Assembly: GCA_002399785.1 (NCBI GenBank)
Contig: DHEH01000006.1
Location: 1,369-36,071 of the forward strand
Direction of reading: 5' to 3'
Origin: Caryophanales bacterium UBA4855
GTDB lineage: Bacteria; Bacillota_I; Bacilli_A; RFN20; CAG-826
Length of the DNA stretch: 34,703 bases
This document shows positions 25,243 through 33,622 of this stretch, piece by piece (the first letter of the stretch is position 1; the number at the start of each line of letters is the position of its first letter). A program made the translations under genes and the position numbers. The notes under the pieces were generated by a model. The model was not told where the DNA came from. It ran no database searches and was given only the letters and a program-made list of their open reading frames with translations.

Positions 25243-25755
25243 CTAATTAGTTTTATCATCATTATCAATTTTTTTAACAATCAATTTATTGCCATCAATC
25301 GATAATATCTTTACTATATCATCTTTTTCGATTTTTTCACTAGGATTAGCAGCTTCCGCTGTCCAAATTATTCCATTAATCTTGACTTCACCTCTTTGAA
25401 GTTCGCTAATTTCTTTAATAACAAGCGCCTTATGACCGATCATTTCATCAACATTAGTTTTAAAATTATTTTTACTGAAATATTTTTTTACTACTGGCCT
25501 TAAAGCAAGTAATAAAGCTACAGAAAGAACAACAAATACAACAATTTCTACCCAGAATGGAACACCTGGAATAGCGGCTAAAATCAAAGAAATCAAAGAT
25601 GCACCACAAAACCAAATCGAAACAACATCAGTTGTGCATATTTCAACAATCAAGGCTATAACAAAAACACCAAGCCATATAAAAATCATGTAATCTTCAA
25701 TCGAAGAACCCCATGCCGCTTCTTCAACTAACGTCAGAAACATTTTATTGATCAT
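25243..25755 (-). CDS. NfeD-like membrane protein
   Basis: A 170-residue short-form NfeD: three or four hydrophobic helices in the first 100 residues, then a C-terminal OB-fold (about 108-165; IGHKALVIKEI..LQRGEVKINGIIWTAEA) with the conserved G-V-I-G/W-A signature. NfeD proteins pair with SPFH proteins, here the next gene 15 nt downstream. AAGGAGG lies 9 nt before the ATG at 25755. The start overlaps the upstream stop by 11 nt, so translation is coupled. Ends in TAG. Confidence 0.9.
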   Translation of the reverse strand: MINKMFLTLVEEAAWGSSIEDYMIFIWLGVFVIALIVEICTTDVVSIWFCGASLISLILAAIPGVPFWVEIVVFVVLSVALLLALRPVVKKYFSKNNFKTNVDEMIGHKALVIKEISELQRGEVKINGIIWTAEAANPSEKIEKDDIVKILSIDGNKLIVKKIDNDDKTN

Positions 25756-26131
25756 CTTTCCCGACCTCCTTATTCAAATAAATATGAATTAAATCTTTTA
25801 TCTCATCATATGATGTAGGAAATTTTTTATTAAAAACGTCACAATTTTTAAAAGTTTGCTCAACTTTTTCAACAACCGATTTTGATGTAATTCTTGCATA
25901 ACTTCTATTAATAGAAACTTTATAAAGAACATTCACGTCAATTTTAGCTCTCTCAATATCGTTAAGAGAAATAGGTTTAATAATTACTTCATCCTCTTTA
26001 TCATCTATTCCAATCATAACATAAGTGCAGTCCTTTAAAGCATCAATTACACTTGTATTTAATGTAATCGCCTTATCAGTGAAGGTTGCTACGCCAGGCT
26101 TTTTATCTTTGTTTAACCATAAAATACTCAT
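25745..26131 (-). CDS. Conserved-looking protein of unknown function, first gene of the NfeD-SPFH operon
   Basis: A 128-residue soluble protein, no signal peptide or helix. It starts MSILWLNKDKKPGVATF and contains ITLNTSVIDAL and DEVIIKPISLNDIERAKID, which look like short strand-turn-helix units as in AbrB/SpoVT-like or OB-like folds, but I cannot assign a family. AGGAGAGG precedes the ATG, and a clear promoter lies upstream. Its coupling to NfeD suggests it serves the same membrane-scaffold function or regulates it. Confidence 0.7.
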   Translation of the reverse strand: MSILWLNKDKKPGVATFTDKAITLNTSVIDALKDCTYVMIGIDDKEDEVIIKPISLNDIERAKIDVNVLYKVSINRSYARITSKSVVEKVEQTFKNCDVFNKKFPTSYDEIKDLIHIYLNKEVGKDDQ

Positions 26132-26151
26132 TTTTATCCTCTCCTGTATTT

Positions 26152-26179
26152 ATTATATGATTAAAAATTCTTTTGTCAA
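26152..26179 (-). promoter_or_regulatory. Promoter of the NfeD-SPFH operon
   Basis: Minus-strand -35 TTGACA (26174-26179), 16-bp spacer, -10 TATAAT (26152-26157). A leader of about 15-20 nt carries AGGAGAGG. Confidence 0.85.
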
Positions 26180-26220
26180 TATTTTTGATTATTTTTGATT
26201 ATTTTTAATTTAAATCGATT

Positions 26221-26964
26221 TTATAAGGAGGTAAGTTTATCTTTTAAACGAGCATTATAGGAAATTTCACATTTAGTTGAATAATCAGTTGGATATGGGT
26301 ATGTTGAATCAACACTAGAAAAATCAAATAAGCCTTCAATCAATAAGCCATCTCCATTATAAGAAAGATATTGAAGTTCATTATGAGTTGTACTCTTTGA
26401 ATCTTTAAAAAGTAATTTATCTTCTTGTTTAACAAAACTGTAGGAATGTCCTTCAGGATTCTGGGATTCAGGAAAATAATGAATGCAAGAATAGTACCTT
26501 AAAACATTCATAACGCCGGCTAAATATGTTTTAACTTGCGCCTCAGTAACAATTGTTGGATCGTTTTCTTCATCGTTATTGGTATTAGAAGAATTATTTT
26601 CGGTTGTAAAACATCTATAAGAAGGCGTATCTAAAGATTCATCATAAAAATATAAAACTTCGGATTTTCCAGCAGTAGTTGTTTTATAAAAATAGATATA
26701 GTAATTACTTTCATCGCGATCAATTTCGTATTTTTCAACGTTTTGAACATCTACTTTATCAACAGTCTGCTTATGAGTTATGACACAACTTAACGTTCTA
26801 TATAATTTTTCATTAGAAAATTTTGTATAAACATCAGTTTTGTTGCCATATGCATCAAAAATTTCACGCGCTTCAGAATAATCAATAACCTCAACAACTC
26901 CACAACCACTTGTGGATAATACGGCTAAACAACTGACAGTTATGCAAAGCAATTTTTTCTTCAT
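26221..26964 (-). CDS. Predicted lipoprotein of unknown function
   Basis: A 247-residue protein with a lipoprotein signal: KKK, then a hydrophobic stretch and the lipobox STSGC with Cys21 as the expected lipidation site. The mature part is hydrophilic, with an Asn/Asp/Glu-rich segment at about 125-136 (ENNSSNTNNDEENDP) and many Tyr. I do not recognise a family. The -10 TATAAT at 26977-26982 is 12 nt before the ATG and there is no Shine-Dalgarno, so only a very short leader is predicted. It faces the same way as the SIR2-like gene upstream and may be cotranscribed. Confidence 0.75.
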   Translation of the reverse strand: MKKKLLCITVSCLAVLSTSGCGVVEVIDYSEAREIFDAYGNKTDVYTKFSNEKLYRTLSCVITHKQTVDKVDVQNVEKYEIDRDESNYYIYFYKTTTAGKSEVLYFYDESLDTPSYRCFTTENNSSNTNNDEENDPTIVTEAQVKTYLAGVMNVLRYYSCIHYFPESQNPEGHSYSFVKQEDKLLFKDSKSTTHNELQYLSYNGDGLLIEGLFDFSSVDSTYPYPTDYSTKCEISYNARLKDKLTSL

Positions 26965-27001
26965 AATTCTTAAATCATTATATTATCACAATTAAATAAT
27001 T

Positions 27002-28303
27002 TTACTTAATTAAATTCAACCACTTACCAATTTCACTATATTCATCAATCCATATTGTAATTAAATCGTAAGTGAAGAAATAATTTGTAACGTCTTTGAA
27101 GATTTTCTCGTTAAACCCTTGTTCTTTTTTCAAAAAGATAAAATTAAATTTTAAATAATTCTTAGATAACTCAAGCAATCTTTTCATATTTGGATCAGTC
27201 ATTGATATACCAATAAAAATACAAGTATTGAAGGTAAAATCATGCATTTGTTTAGAAATGTTCCAACTGTACGGATTGTTATACAAATAAAAATATTCTG
27301 ACTCATTAAATATAATTGAATTAGTGAATTTCTCTTCTTTATATTTATCAAAAGGCAATAATCCATGAACATGGTAAATATTCACTGTTGCATCAGTTGT
27401 ACAAAAACTATTGGCATCGAAAACTGTGCAATATCTTAAATTCCTTTTTCTTAATAAATATTCAAGATTAGTATCGTAATTATATGTAATGACGCTGATT
27501 CCTGGATGTTTTTGAATAAAATCAACACATCCATAAAGTGTTGAATCACAATCATTAAAAGATTTAGCTTCTTTAAATAAATAAAGTTCGTCGTGAAGAT
27601 GATGATATATATCAAAGCCATTACTATTCAATATTTTGCTTGAAACAAATAATTCATCACCAGCATAATGCTTAATTTCATCTATTAGACCATTTTCTCC
27701 ACAATAAAATTCCTTATTTAAAGAATCAATAAGGCCTTTCCAATCTTTAGCACCATAATCGCAATTTATTCCAGCTCCCATAACTAAAGACAAGGGAAGA
27801 CGGGCAGTGTATAAACGCAAAAGCCAAAGAATAAATGAAGAATCCTTAATATTTCTCTTTTTACTATCTTCATTTAAACTATATAAAAGGTCAGTTTGAT
27901 AATTTGAAGAAGTATCTTCTAAACAGTATTTAACTTTCTTTCCTTCTAAATATCCAACAGCAACAAAATTAGCTTCATCAAAATAAATATTTATTGAAGA
28001 TTGTGGTTCAAAATAATCGTAAGTTTTTAAATTTTTAATATGAATAATATTTACATTGCCCATCAAATCTAATTCTTCTAAATTAACGCCTCTTAAAGAA
28101 TTAAAAATATGGCATGTATATTTATGAATATGCTCTTTTTCACTAACAATTATCACTTTAAAATTACATGTTGGATCAAAATGAAAGCCAAAAGATCTAA
28201 AAGTAATATTTTGATAATCAATTCCATTTAAATAATACAAATACAACAAAATGAGTAAACATTTTTTTCTAAATAAATATGCTTCGCTAGTGATTTTTTC
28301 CAT
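27002..28303 (-). CDS. SIR2-like domain protein
   Basis: A 433-residue protein. Residues about 1-165 form an unrecognised N-terminal region with Tyr/Lys-rich strands. From about 170 there is a SIR2-like NAD-binding fold: VMGAGIN (174-180), W188 in the DWKGLI block, ISVITYNYDTNLE (269-281), HVHGLLPFD with His313 in the position of the SIR2 catalytic His, and IGISMTDPNM (364-373). In bacteria, SIR2-like domains of this divergent type (SIR2_2) are mostly NAD-degrading effectors of antiphage systems. No TIR, Argonaute, HerA or other usual partner is adjacent, so a defence role is only an inference. The TAAAAT with TG extension lies 6 nt before the ATG. Confidence 0.75.
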   Translation of the reverse strand: MEKITSEAYLFRKKCLLILLYLYYLNGIDYQNITFRSFGFHFDPTCNFKVIIVSEKEHIHKYTCHIFNSLRGVNLEELDLMGNVNIIHIKNLKTYDYFEPQSSINIYFDEANFVAVGYLEGKKVKYCLEDTSSNYQTDLLYSLNEDSKKRNIKDSSFILWLLRLYTARLPLSLVMGAGINCDYGAKDWKGLIDSLNKEFYCGENGLIDEIKHYAGDELFVSSKILNSNGFDIYHHLHDELYLFKEAKSFNDCDSTLYGCVDFIQKHPGISVITYNYDTNLEYLLRKRNLRYCTVFDANSFCTTDATVNIYHVHGLLPFDKYKEEKFTNSIIFNESEYFYLYNNPYSWNISKQMHDFTFNTCIFIGISMTDPNMKRLLELSKNYLKFNFIFLKKEQGFNEKIFKDVTNYFFTYDLITIWIDEYSEIGKWLNLIK

Positions 28304-28309
28304 ATTTGT

Positions 28310-28331
28310 ATTTTATCATAAATGATATAAT
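28310..28331. promoter_or_regulatory. Back-to-back leaderless promoters for the SIR2-like and hydrolase genes
   Basis: In the 34-bp spacer, minus-strand TGA-TAAAAT (28310-28318) is followed by 6 nt and the SIR2-like ATG (28303). Plus-strand TGA-TATAAT (28323-28331) is followed by 6 nt and the hydrolase ATG (28338). Both are extended -10 elements, and both predict transcription from the A of the ATG. Confidence 0.7.
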
Positions 28332-28337
28332 CAAGTT

Positions 28338-29276
28338 ATGTTATATTTACTTTTTAAAAACAGTTATTTAAAAATATGGAAAAAAATCGGTGCTTCAGAT
28401 GTTAAACGCCTTAAAGAACAAACTCTTTATCCTGATATTAAAGAAGAATGTTTTAGTTATATAAACGATAATAAAAGTTACCATAAATTAAATATCTATC
28501 AACCTCAAAACAACTTTGTTTCGCTTCCTCTTATAATAGATATTCATGGAGGAGGATGGGCTGGCGGCAATAAAGACACTAACAAAAAATATAATTACTA
28601 CTTAGCTAGCAAAGATAATATAGTTATTTCAATGTCTTTTGCCGATTTATCTAACCACAAAAAATTGATCGATATGATTCAAGATATTTTCGCTTCATTA
28701 CAGTGGATTTATGAAAATAAAAACAAATTAAATTATGATGAAACTCAAATAATGCTTACTGGAGACAGCTCTGGTGCTCACCTTGCTTTTTTAGTCGCTT
28801 CAATACAAAATAATAGGTATTTGCAGGGGATTTTCAATGTAAAACATGTAAATTTAGATTTTTCATGTTTAGTTTTAACCCATCCTGCTGCATCTATAAA
28901 GGAATATATTGAGCTTATGCCTCAAAATCCTTATTCTTTTATTTCTGTCAATATGAATAAAGCATTAAAAAGGATGCTTTTAGGTTTTAATTATAAGAAA
29001 AAACCAATTTTTAATGCTTTTAGTTCTGAAGATATTTTAAAAACAAATGATAAATACCCACCAATTTTAATTACCACAAGTCAAGGCGACATTGCACTTC
29101 ATCCATTATCGGTCCGATTAGCTAAAGATTTAAAAAATAATGACATAGATTTTGATTATTATGATGATAAAAATAAAGAAAATAATAATGTCTTTAACAT
29201 AATTGATCCAGATAATAATGATTCTAAAAAAATGAATGATTACATTCTAAAATTCTTTATTAATAATGCTAAATAA
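28338..29276 (+). CDS. Alpha/beta-hydrolase (HGGGW type), possibly missing its catalytic His
   Basis: A 312-residue esterase-like protein of the hormone-sensitive lipase/BD-FAE branch. HGGGW (70-74) forms the oxyanion hole, GDSSG (142-146) holds nucleophile Ser144, and QGDIALHP offers the acid Asp251. The expected His should stand in the HVFN-type motif near the C-terminus, but the sequence reads N-V-F-N with Asn284 (codon AAT, one step from CAT). It may therefore be inactive or use another residue. No signal peptide, so it is cytosolic. It is divergent from the SIR2-like gene; convergent with the thioredoxin-like gene 2 nt downstream, with no terminator between them. Confidence 0.85.
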   Translation: MLYLLFKNSYLKIWKKIGASDVKRLKEQTLYPDIKEECFSYINDNKSYHKLNIYQPQNNFVSLPLIIDIHGGGWAGGNKDTNKKYNYYLASKDNIVISMSFADLSNHKKLIDMIQDIFASLQWIYENKNKLNYDETQIMLTGDSSGAHLAFLVASIQNNRYLQGIFNVKHVNLDFSCLVLTHPAASIKEYIELMPQNPYSFISVNMNKALKRMLLGFNYKKKPIFNAFSSEDILKTNDKYPPILITTSQGDIALHPLSVRLAKDLKNNDIDFDYYDDKNKENNNVFNIIDPDNNDSKKMNDYILKFFINNAK

Positions 29277-29278
29277 AC

Positions 29279-29905
29279 TTATTTTTTATATTTAATAACT
29301 AACAAAACTACACTAGTAATAATAACAACCGACGCAGCAATTGTTCCGCCAATAATCCAGGCATTACTATTATCTTTTTTAATATAATTGTTTGTTAAAT
29401 AGGTGGCAACTGTTTCACCAACGATAAATTCCGAAAATGTATTATTTTCAACAACATACAATGCTGGAACACCAAAATAATAGGTATTGGCAAGGGAATT
29501 TACTTTTCCATCCTTCATATTAGTGTTTGCTTGAGCAATTTTTTCGTCATTTGTTGAACCAGTTAAATCACTTATAGATTTAAATTTAGCCCTATTTACA
29601 TCACCAGTTTCAGTATTTTTTAAATCCATATTAAAAAAATAAATTTTAGGATTATTTAAAGTTGTAATTGTATCTACATATTCAAAAACTGTATCTTTAA
29701 TATTTTGGCAATAAGGACAAGTAGAAAAATGCAATAAAACAAAATATTTTGATTCTGGTTTTAAATAAAAATCATCAAGGGTTGTTAATTGATTATCAAC
29801 AAGATCTTCATAAGATTTATCGTCAGTAGAATCATTATTCGAACAACCAAAAAGAGATAAAGAAGCAAACAAACATAAAACTAACGCAATAAATTTATTT
29901 TTCAT
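29279..29905 (-). CDS. Thioredoxin-like lipoprotein with a C-terminal membrane helix
   Basis: A 208-residue protein. Signal peptide with lipobox SLFGC, lipid-linked Cys21. Then an acidic linker, and a thioredoxin-like domain with STCPYCQNIKD (active-site CPYC) near residue 63. A cis-Pro-like VPALYVVEN block follows near 145. A clear transmembrane helix (about 184-204, IIGGTIAASVVIITSVVLLVI) ends in a basic tail. A membrane helix after a lipid anchor is uncommon. It probably acts on disulfides of extracytoplasmic proteins. Minus-strand TTGTAT-17-TAGGAT lies 6 nt before the ATG, a leaderless arrangement. Confidence 0.85.
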   Translation of the reverse strand: MKNKFIALVLCLFASLSLFGCSNNDSTDDKSYEDLVDNQLTTLDDFYLKPESKYFVLLHFSTCPYCQNIKDTVFEYVDTITTLNNPKIYFFNMDLKNTETGDVNRAKFKSISDLTGSTNDEKIAQANTNMKDGKVNSLANTYYFGVPALYVVENNTFSEFIVGETVATYLTNNYIKKDNSNAWIIGGTIAASVVIITSVVLLVIKYKK

Positions 29906-29911
29906 AGGGAT

Positions 29912-29940
29912 ATCCTATTGCATTAACATTAAAAATACAA
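29912..29940 (-). promoter_or_regulatory. Leaderless promoter of the thioredoxin-like lipoprotein
   Basis: -35 TTGTAT (29935-29940), 17-bp spacer, -10 TAGGAT (29912-29917), then ATCCCT and the ATG at 29905. No Shine-Dalgarno can fit in a leader this short. Confidence 0.65.
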
Positions 29941-30066
29941 GTTTTATAAAATTTAAACAAAATATTTAAAAATTTCAGCAATTTTTAAAAAACTTATCAA
30001 TTTTGTTCGAATTATACCTACTTTTTTGATAAAAAACTAACTTAAGCATAAATCACATATAATTTA

Positions 30067-30095
30067 ATAACATCAGCACTTAAATATATTATAAT
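30067..30095 (+). promoter_or_regulatory. Promoter of the broken InlB-repeat gene
   Basis: ATAACA (30067-30072), 17-bp spacer, TATAAT (30090-30095), about 24 nt before the ATG at 30120, with AGAAG as a weak ribosome site. The promoter looks intact although the gene is not. The rest of 29941-30066 is AT-rich without other signals that I see. Confidence 0.55.
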
Positions 30096-30119
30096 TTAAT
30101 TAACAGAAGAAAAATAAAT

Positions 30120-33057
30120 ATGAAACAAAAAAAGAATTAATGTGGTAATTACCACAGTGCTCGCTGCCGCTGCTGTTTCTTTATTATTCGTTAGTTTTGG
30201 CAAAGATATGATTGCCAAATATACATTAACATTTGATAGTCAAGACGGAACAAATATTGACTCACTTGTTGGTGTTACTGGATCACTAATAAAAGCTCCT
30301 GCAGATCCTACTAAAGAAGGGTACACTTTTACTGGTTGGGTCGATTAAAATAATAAACCATTTAGTTTTAGTACAATGCCTGGAGAAAATACCACTATTA
30401 AAGCTACTTGGAAAATTAATCAATACACAATTTCTTTCGATTCAAAAGGAGGAAGTTCTGTTAGTTCTATCAGACAAGACTACGGAACAATAGTAAACGC
30501 GCCAACTTCGCCAATTTATACTGGCTATACATTTAATTACTGGTACTTAAAAAAATCTAACACTTCTTATATATTTTCTACAATGCCAGCCAAAAATTTA
30601 ACTCTTTCGGCTGATTGGACTATCCATAGACATGACGTTAAATTCATAGTTGATGGCGAAGAATATCGCACTGATAGATATAATTTCAATGATTCTATTG
30701 TTTTACCAACACTTTCAAAAACTGGTTACACATATGATTTATGGTACACTGACGATACATTTACCAGCAAAATTTCAACTGCTACAATGCTTGATGAAGA
30801 TATCGTTTTATATAATAGATCATCAATTAATAGTTACGACGTAACCTATCATATTCCTGGAAAAGAAGATAAAGTTGAAACATACGAATACAATTCATCT
30901 ATTGATTTAACTTTTGATTTTAATCAAGGTTACGCATTTAGTGGTTAGTTCTTAAATGAGGATTATACAGGGTCAAAATTATCCAACTATGCGATGCCTG
31001 CTAATAATATTGATCTATATGGAAAATACATTGCTAATACATATTCAATTGTTTTTATGGTGGATGGAAATACTTATAAAACTGTTCAAAAAGAATATAA
31101 AGAAGTAGTCGGAACAATTAGCAACCCAACAAAAAAGGATTCACATTTAATTATTGATATACAAACGACATTAATACGGAAGCCACTATTCCAGAAACCA
31201 TGCCTTTAAACGGTTTAACTTTAACAGCTAAATTCACTATTAATACACATGCCCTTAATTATTATGTCGATGGAGCAATTGTTCATGCTCAAAATATGAA
31301 TTATAACGAAGAAACCGAATATTTATACATTCCTGACTAACAAATTGGTAAAACTTTTGCTGGTTGGTATAAAGACGATACTTTCACAACCGAAGTCACT
31401 TCTATAAAAATGGGCAGCGCTGATATTAATCTTTATGCAAAATTTACTGATAATAAATATACAGTAAAATTCGTAAATTATGACAATACCGAATTAACAA
31501 CTCTTAACGATGTTGCTCATGGAAATGTAGTTACTTTTGAAGGAACAACCCCTACTAAGCCAAGTGATGTCGGTAATAACTATACCTTTATAGGATGGGA
31601 TAAAAACATCACTACTCCAATTGTTGGAAATACTACTTTTATCGTTCAATATGAATCGTCAGTTCGTCAATATACATTAGACTTTATCGTTGATGGAACT
31701 ACTTACAATAAAATTACAAATGATTATCAATCTCCAATTGTTAATCCAGCAAACCCTACAAAGAGTGGATTTACTTTCGCATATTGGTATCTTGATAGCG
31801 ACGAAACAACCGCTGCAACTCTTCCAGTAAAAATGCCAGGAGAAAATAGAACTTACACTGCTAAACGGAACATAAATAAGCATTCAGTTACTTATATAGG
31901 AGACACTACTACCACTTTAAATAATGTTGAATACGGTTCAGTAGTTAATCTTGATCCAATAACAAAAACTGGTTATACATTTGGTGGCTGGTATAAAGAA
32001 GCTGCTTTCACCACTGAAGTTACTAGTATGACTATGCCTGATAACGATTTAACTTTATATGCTAAACTCACAATTAATTCTTATTCGTTAACTTATAAAT
32101 ATAAAGATGTCAGTGGAACTTTACAAACTCTTGAAACTACCAATTTAAGTTATGACGCTTCAATTGATTTAAGTGAAAAATCTGTTACTGGCTACTCTTT
32201 TCAAGGATGGTACTTAGACGAAACTTTAACTCAAAACGTAACAACTATGAAGATGCCTGCTTCAAATACTGTTCTTTATGGAAAATACATTAAACAATAT
32301 ACATTAACATTTATGAATGGAACTGAGCAATTATCCACTACAACTGTTGATTCTGGAAACAAGGCAACCTATAGTGGCTCTACTCCAGCAAAAGATAGCA
32401 CTACCAAATTAGTGTATACATTTAATGGTTGGGATAAAGATATATCAACTTTAGCGATTACCTCTGACACTACGTTTAATGCTCAGTTTACTTCATCAGC
32501 ACGAAAATATACTATAACCTTTGCTAATGCAAATAATGGTGCAAACGTCACAAAAGATGTTGCTTATGGGAAACTTCCTACATATGATGGAACTCCAACT
32601 TAAGAAGAAACTCCAACATATTGGTAGATTTGCGGTTAATAATAGTAAAGTCGAAACAATAACTTTTGAAGATGGAGCTTTAGCAGATGCATCCGGCATT
32701 AGTGAAGGTGCATTTTTACTTGCTGAATCTTTAACCAAAATTGTTTTATCTAACACACTGGCGTTCATAAGTGATGGTATGTTTTATAGTTGCTCACTCT
32801 TAGCATCTATAATCATCCCAAAATCTGCAGATGTAAATGATACTGTTGACAATCAAGAAAGTTATTTTGGCAATTGCACTTCTTTAACACACGTTTATAT
32901 TGAATCCACAACTTATTCTTCAACTCAAATTGCGAACTTGCAATATGGCAAACCATCTTCTACAAACTTCTATTTCTATTCCGAGAATTCGAATACTGAT
33001 GGAACTCATTGGCATTATGATTCGGTAACTGGTGAGCCTGTCATTTGGACTGCCTAA
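30120..33057 (+). pseudogene. Decayed surface protein: twelve InlB-type repeats and a BspA-like leucine-rich domain
   Basis: The reconstructed product has a signal/anchor segment (VVITTVLAAAAVSLLFVSFG), twelve Listeria-Bacteroides repeats of about 65 residues (typical GYTF-GW-Y and MP-N-TLYAKW landmarks) and a C-terminal leucine-rich BspA-like part (32620-33057). Lesions: a one-base insertion in an A-run at 30127-30133 just after the ATG; TAA at 30346; TAG at 30946 where the repeat needs Trp (TGG); a one-base loss in an A-run at 31131-31136; TGA at 31155 where Trp is expected; TAA at 31338; TAA at 32601 and TAG at 32625; then a frame change into the leucine-rich part, probably with an internal deletion in repeat 12. 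At 31866 a repeat Trp position reads CGG. No LPXTG or other sorting motif at the end. Such proteins are adhesins. Confidence 0.85.
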
Positions 33058-33080
33058 TTCTATAATCAAATATTCTTTCA

Positions 33081-33110
33081 AAAACTCCGTAAATTAACGG
33101 AGTTTTTCTT
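33081..33110 (+). terminator. Terminator of the InlB-repeat pseudogene
   Basis: AAAACTCCGT (33081-33090), six-base loop, ACGGAGTTTT (33097-33106), followed by T-rich sequence. Confidence 0.9.
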
Positions 33111-33142
33111 TGAATATAAAATATTAAACGTTTTTTATTTAA

Positions 33143-33171
33143 TTGTTTAAGCAATGGTCTCATGCTAATAT
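33143..33171 (+). promoter_or_regulatory. Promoter of the last three genes, nearly leaderless
   Basis: TTGTTT (33143-33148), 17-bp spacer with TG extension (TGC), TAATAT (33166-33171). The start at 33182 is 10 nt beyond the -10, so the leader is at most 3-4 nt; no Shine-Dalgarno. Confidence 0.6.
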
Positions 33172-33181
33172 TATTTATAAT

Positions 33182-33622
33182 ATGAATACACTTAGCAGGA
33201 ATTTCTCCCGTGCATCAAGCATTTCATTATATATAGGTATATTTGTTATTTTGCTATCTGTTTTCGGTATAGGATATCAAGTATTTTTCTTTGCCTATTT
33301 TGTAGTTATCACTTTATTATTGGGTGTACCAATTTTGCTCACTTTAGGATTAATTCTGTTCAATCCTGAATTTAGTAATTTTGCTAAAACTTTAACTGAG
33401 ATTGATACTTCATCAATTGAAGCAATTTCAATAGTTTTAAAAACTTATTCGTTGCCATTACTAATAATAAGCTTAAGTTTATTAATTTTAACAATTATTT
33501 TAACTATTTTTTCTCAAAAAAATTCTCAAAAAACATTTAAATTTATTGTTTGCTCTATATTAATTGTATTAACAATTATAATTTTTGTATTATCTCAAAC
33601 TATCTATCTAGGAGCGTCATGA
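33182..33622 (+). CDS. Small membrane protein of unknown function
   Basis: A 146-residue protein with about four hydrophobic segments (residues about 14-40, 40-65, 95-120, 124-143) and little else. The ATG at 33182 is preferred over the TTG at 33143 because the promoter overlaps the longer version. It ends in TGA, overlapping the ATG of the next gene (ATGA), so translation is coupled. If TGA were read as Trp it would grow by only three codons. No family recognised. Confidence 0.65.
   Translation: MNTLSRNFSRASSISLYIGIFVILLSVFGIGYQVFFFAYFVVITLLLGVPILLTLGLILFNPEFSNFAKTLTEIDTSSIEAISIVLKTYSLPLLIISLSLLILTIILTIFSQKNSQKTFKFIVCSILIVLTIIIFVLSQTIYLGAS

Noticed and set aside
31677..32768. Minus-strand frames within the InlB-repeat region
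   Set aside because: They mirror the repeat sequence; no promoter or ribosome site, and the composition is rich in Ser/Cys/Ile as expected from antisense reading.
30120..33057. Stop-codon recoding as explanation for the interrupted InlB-repeat gene
   Set aside because: All three stops, two homopolymer indels and a probable deletion occur together, which no single recoding scheme explains.
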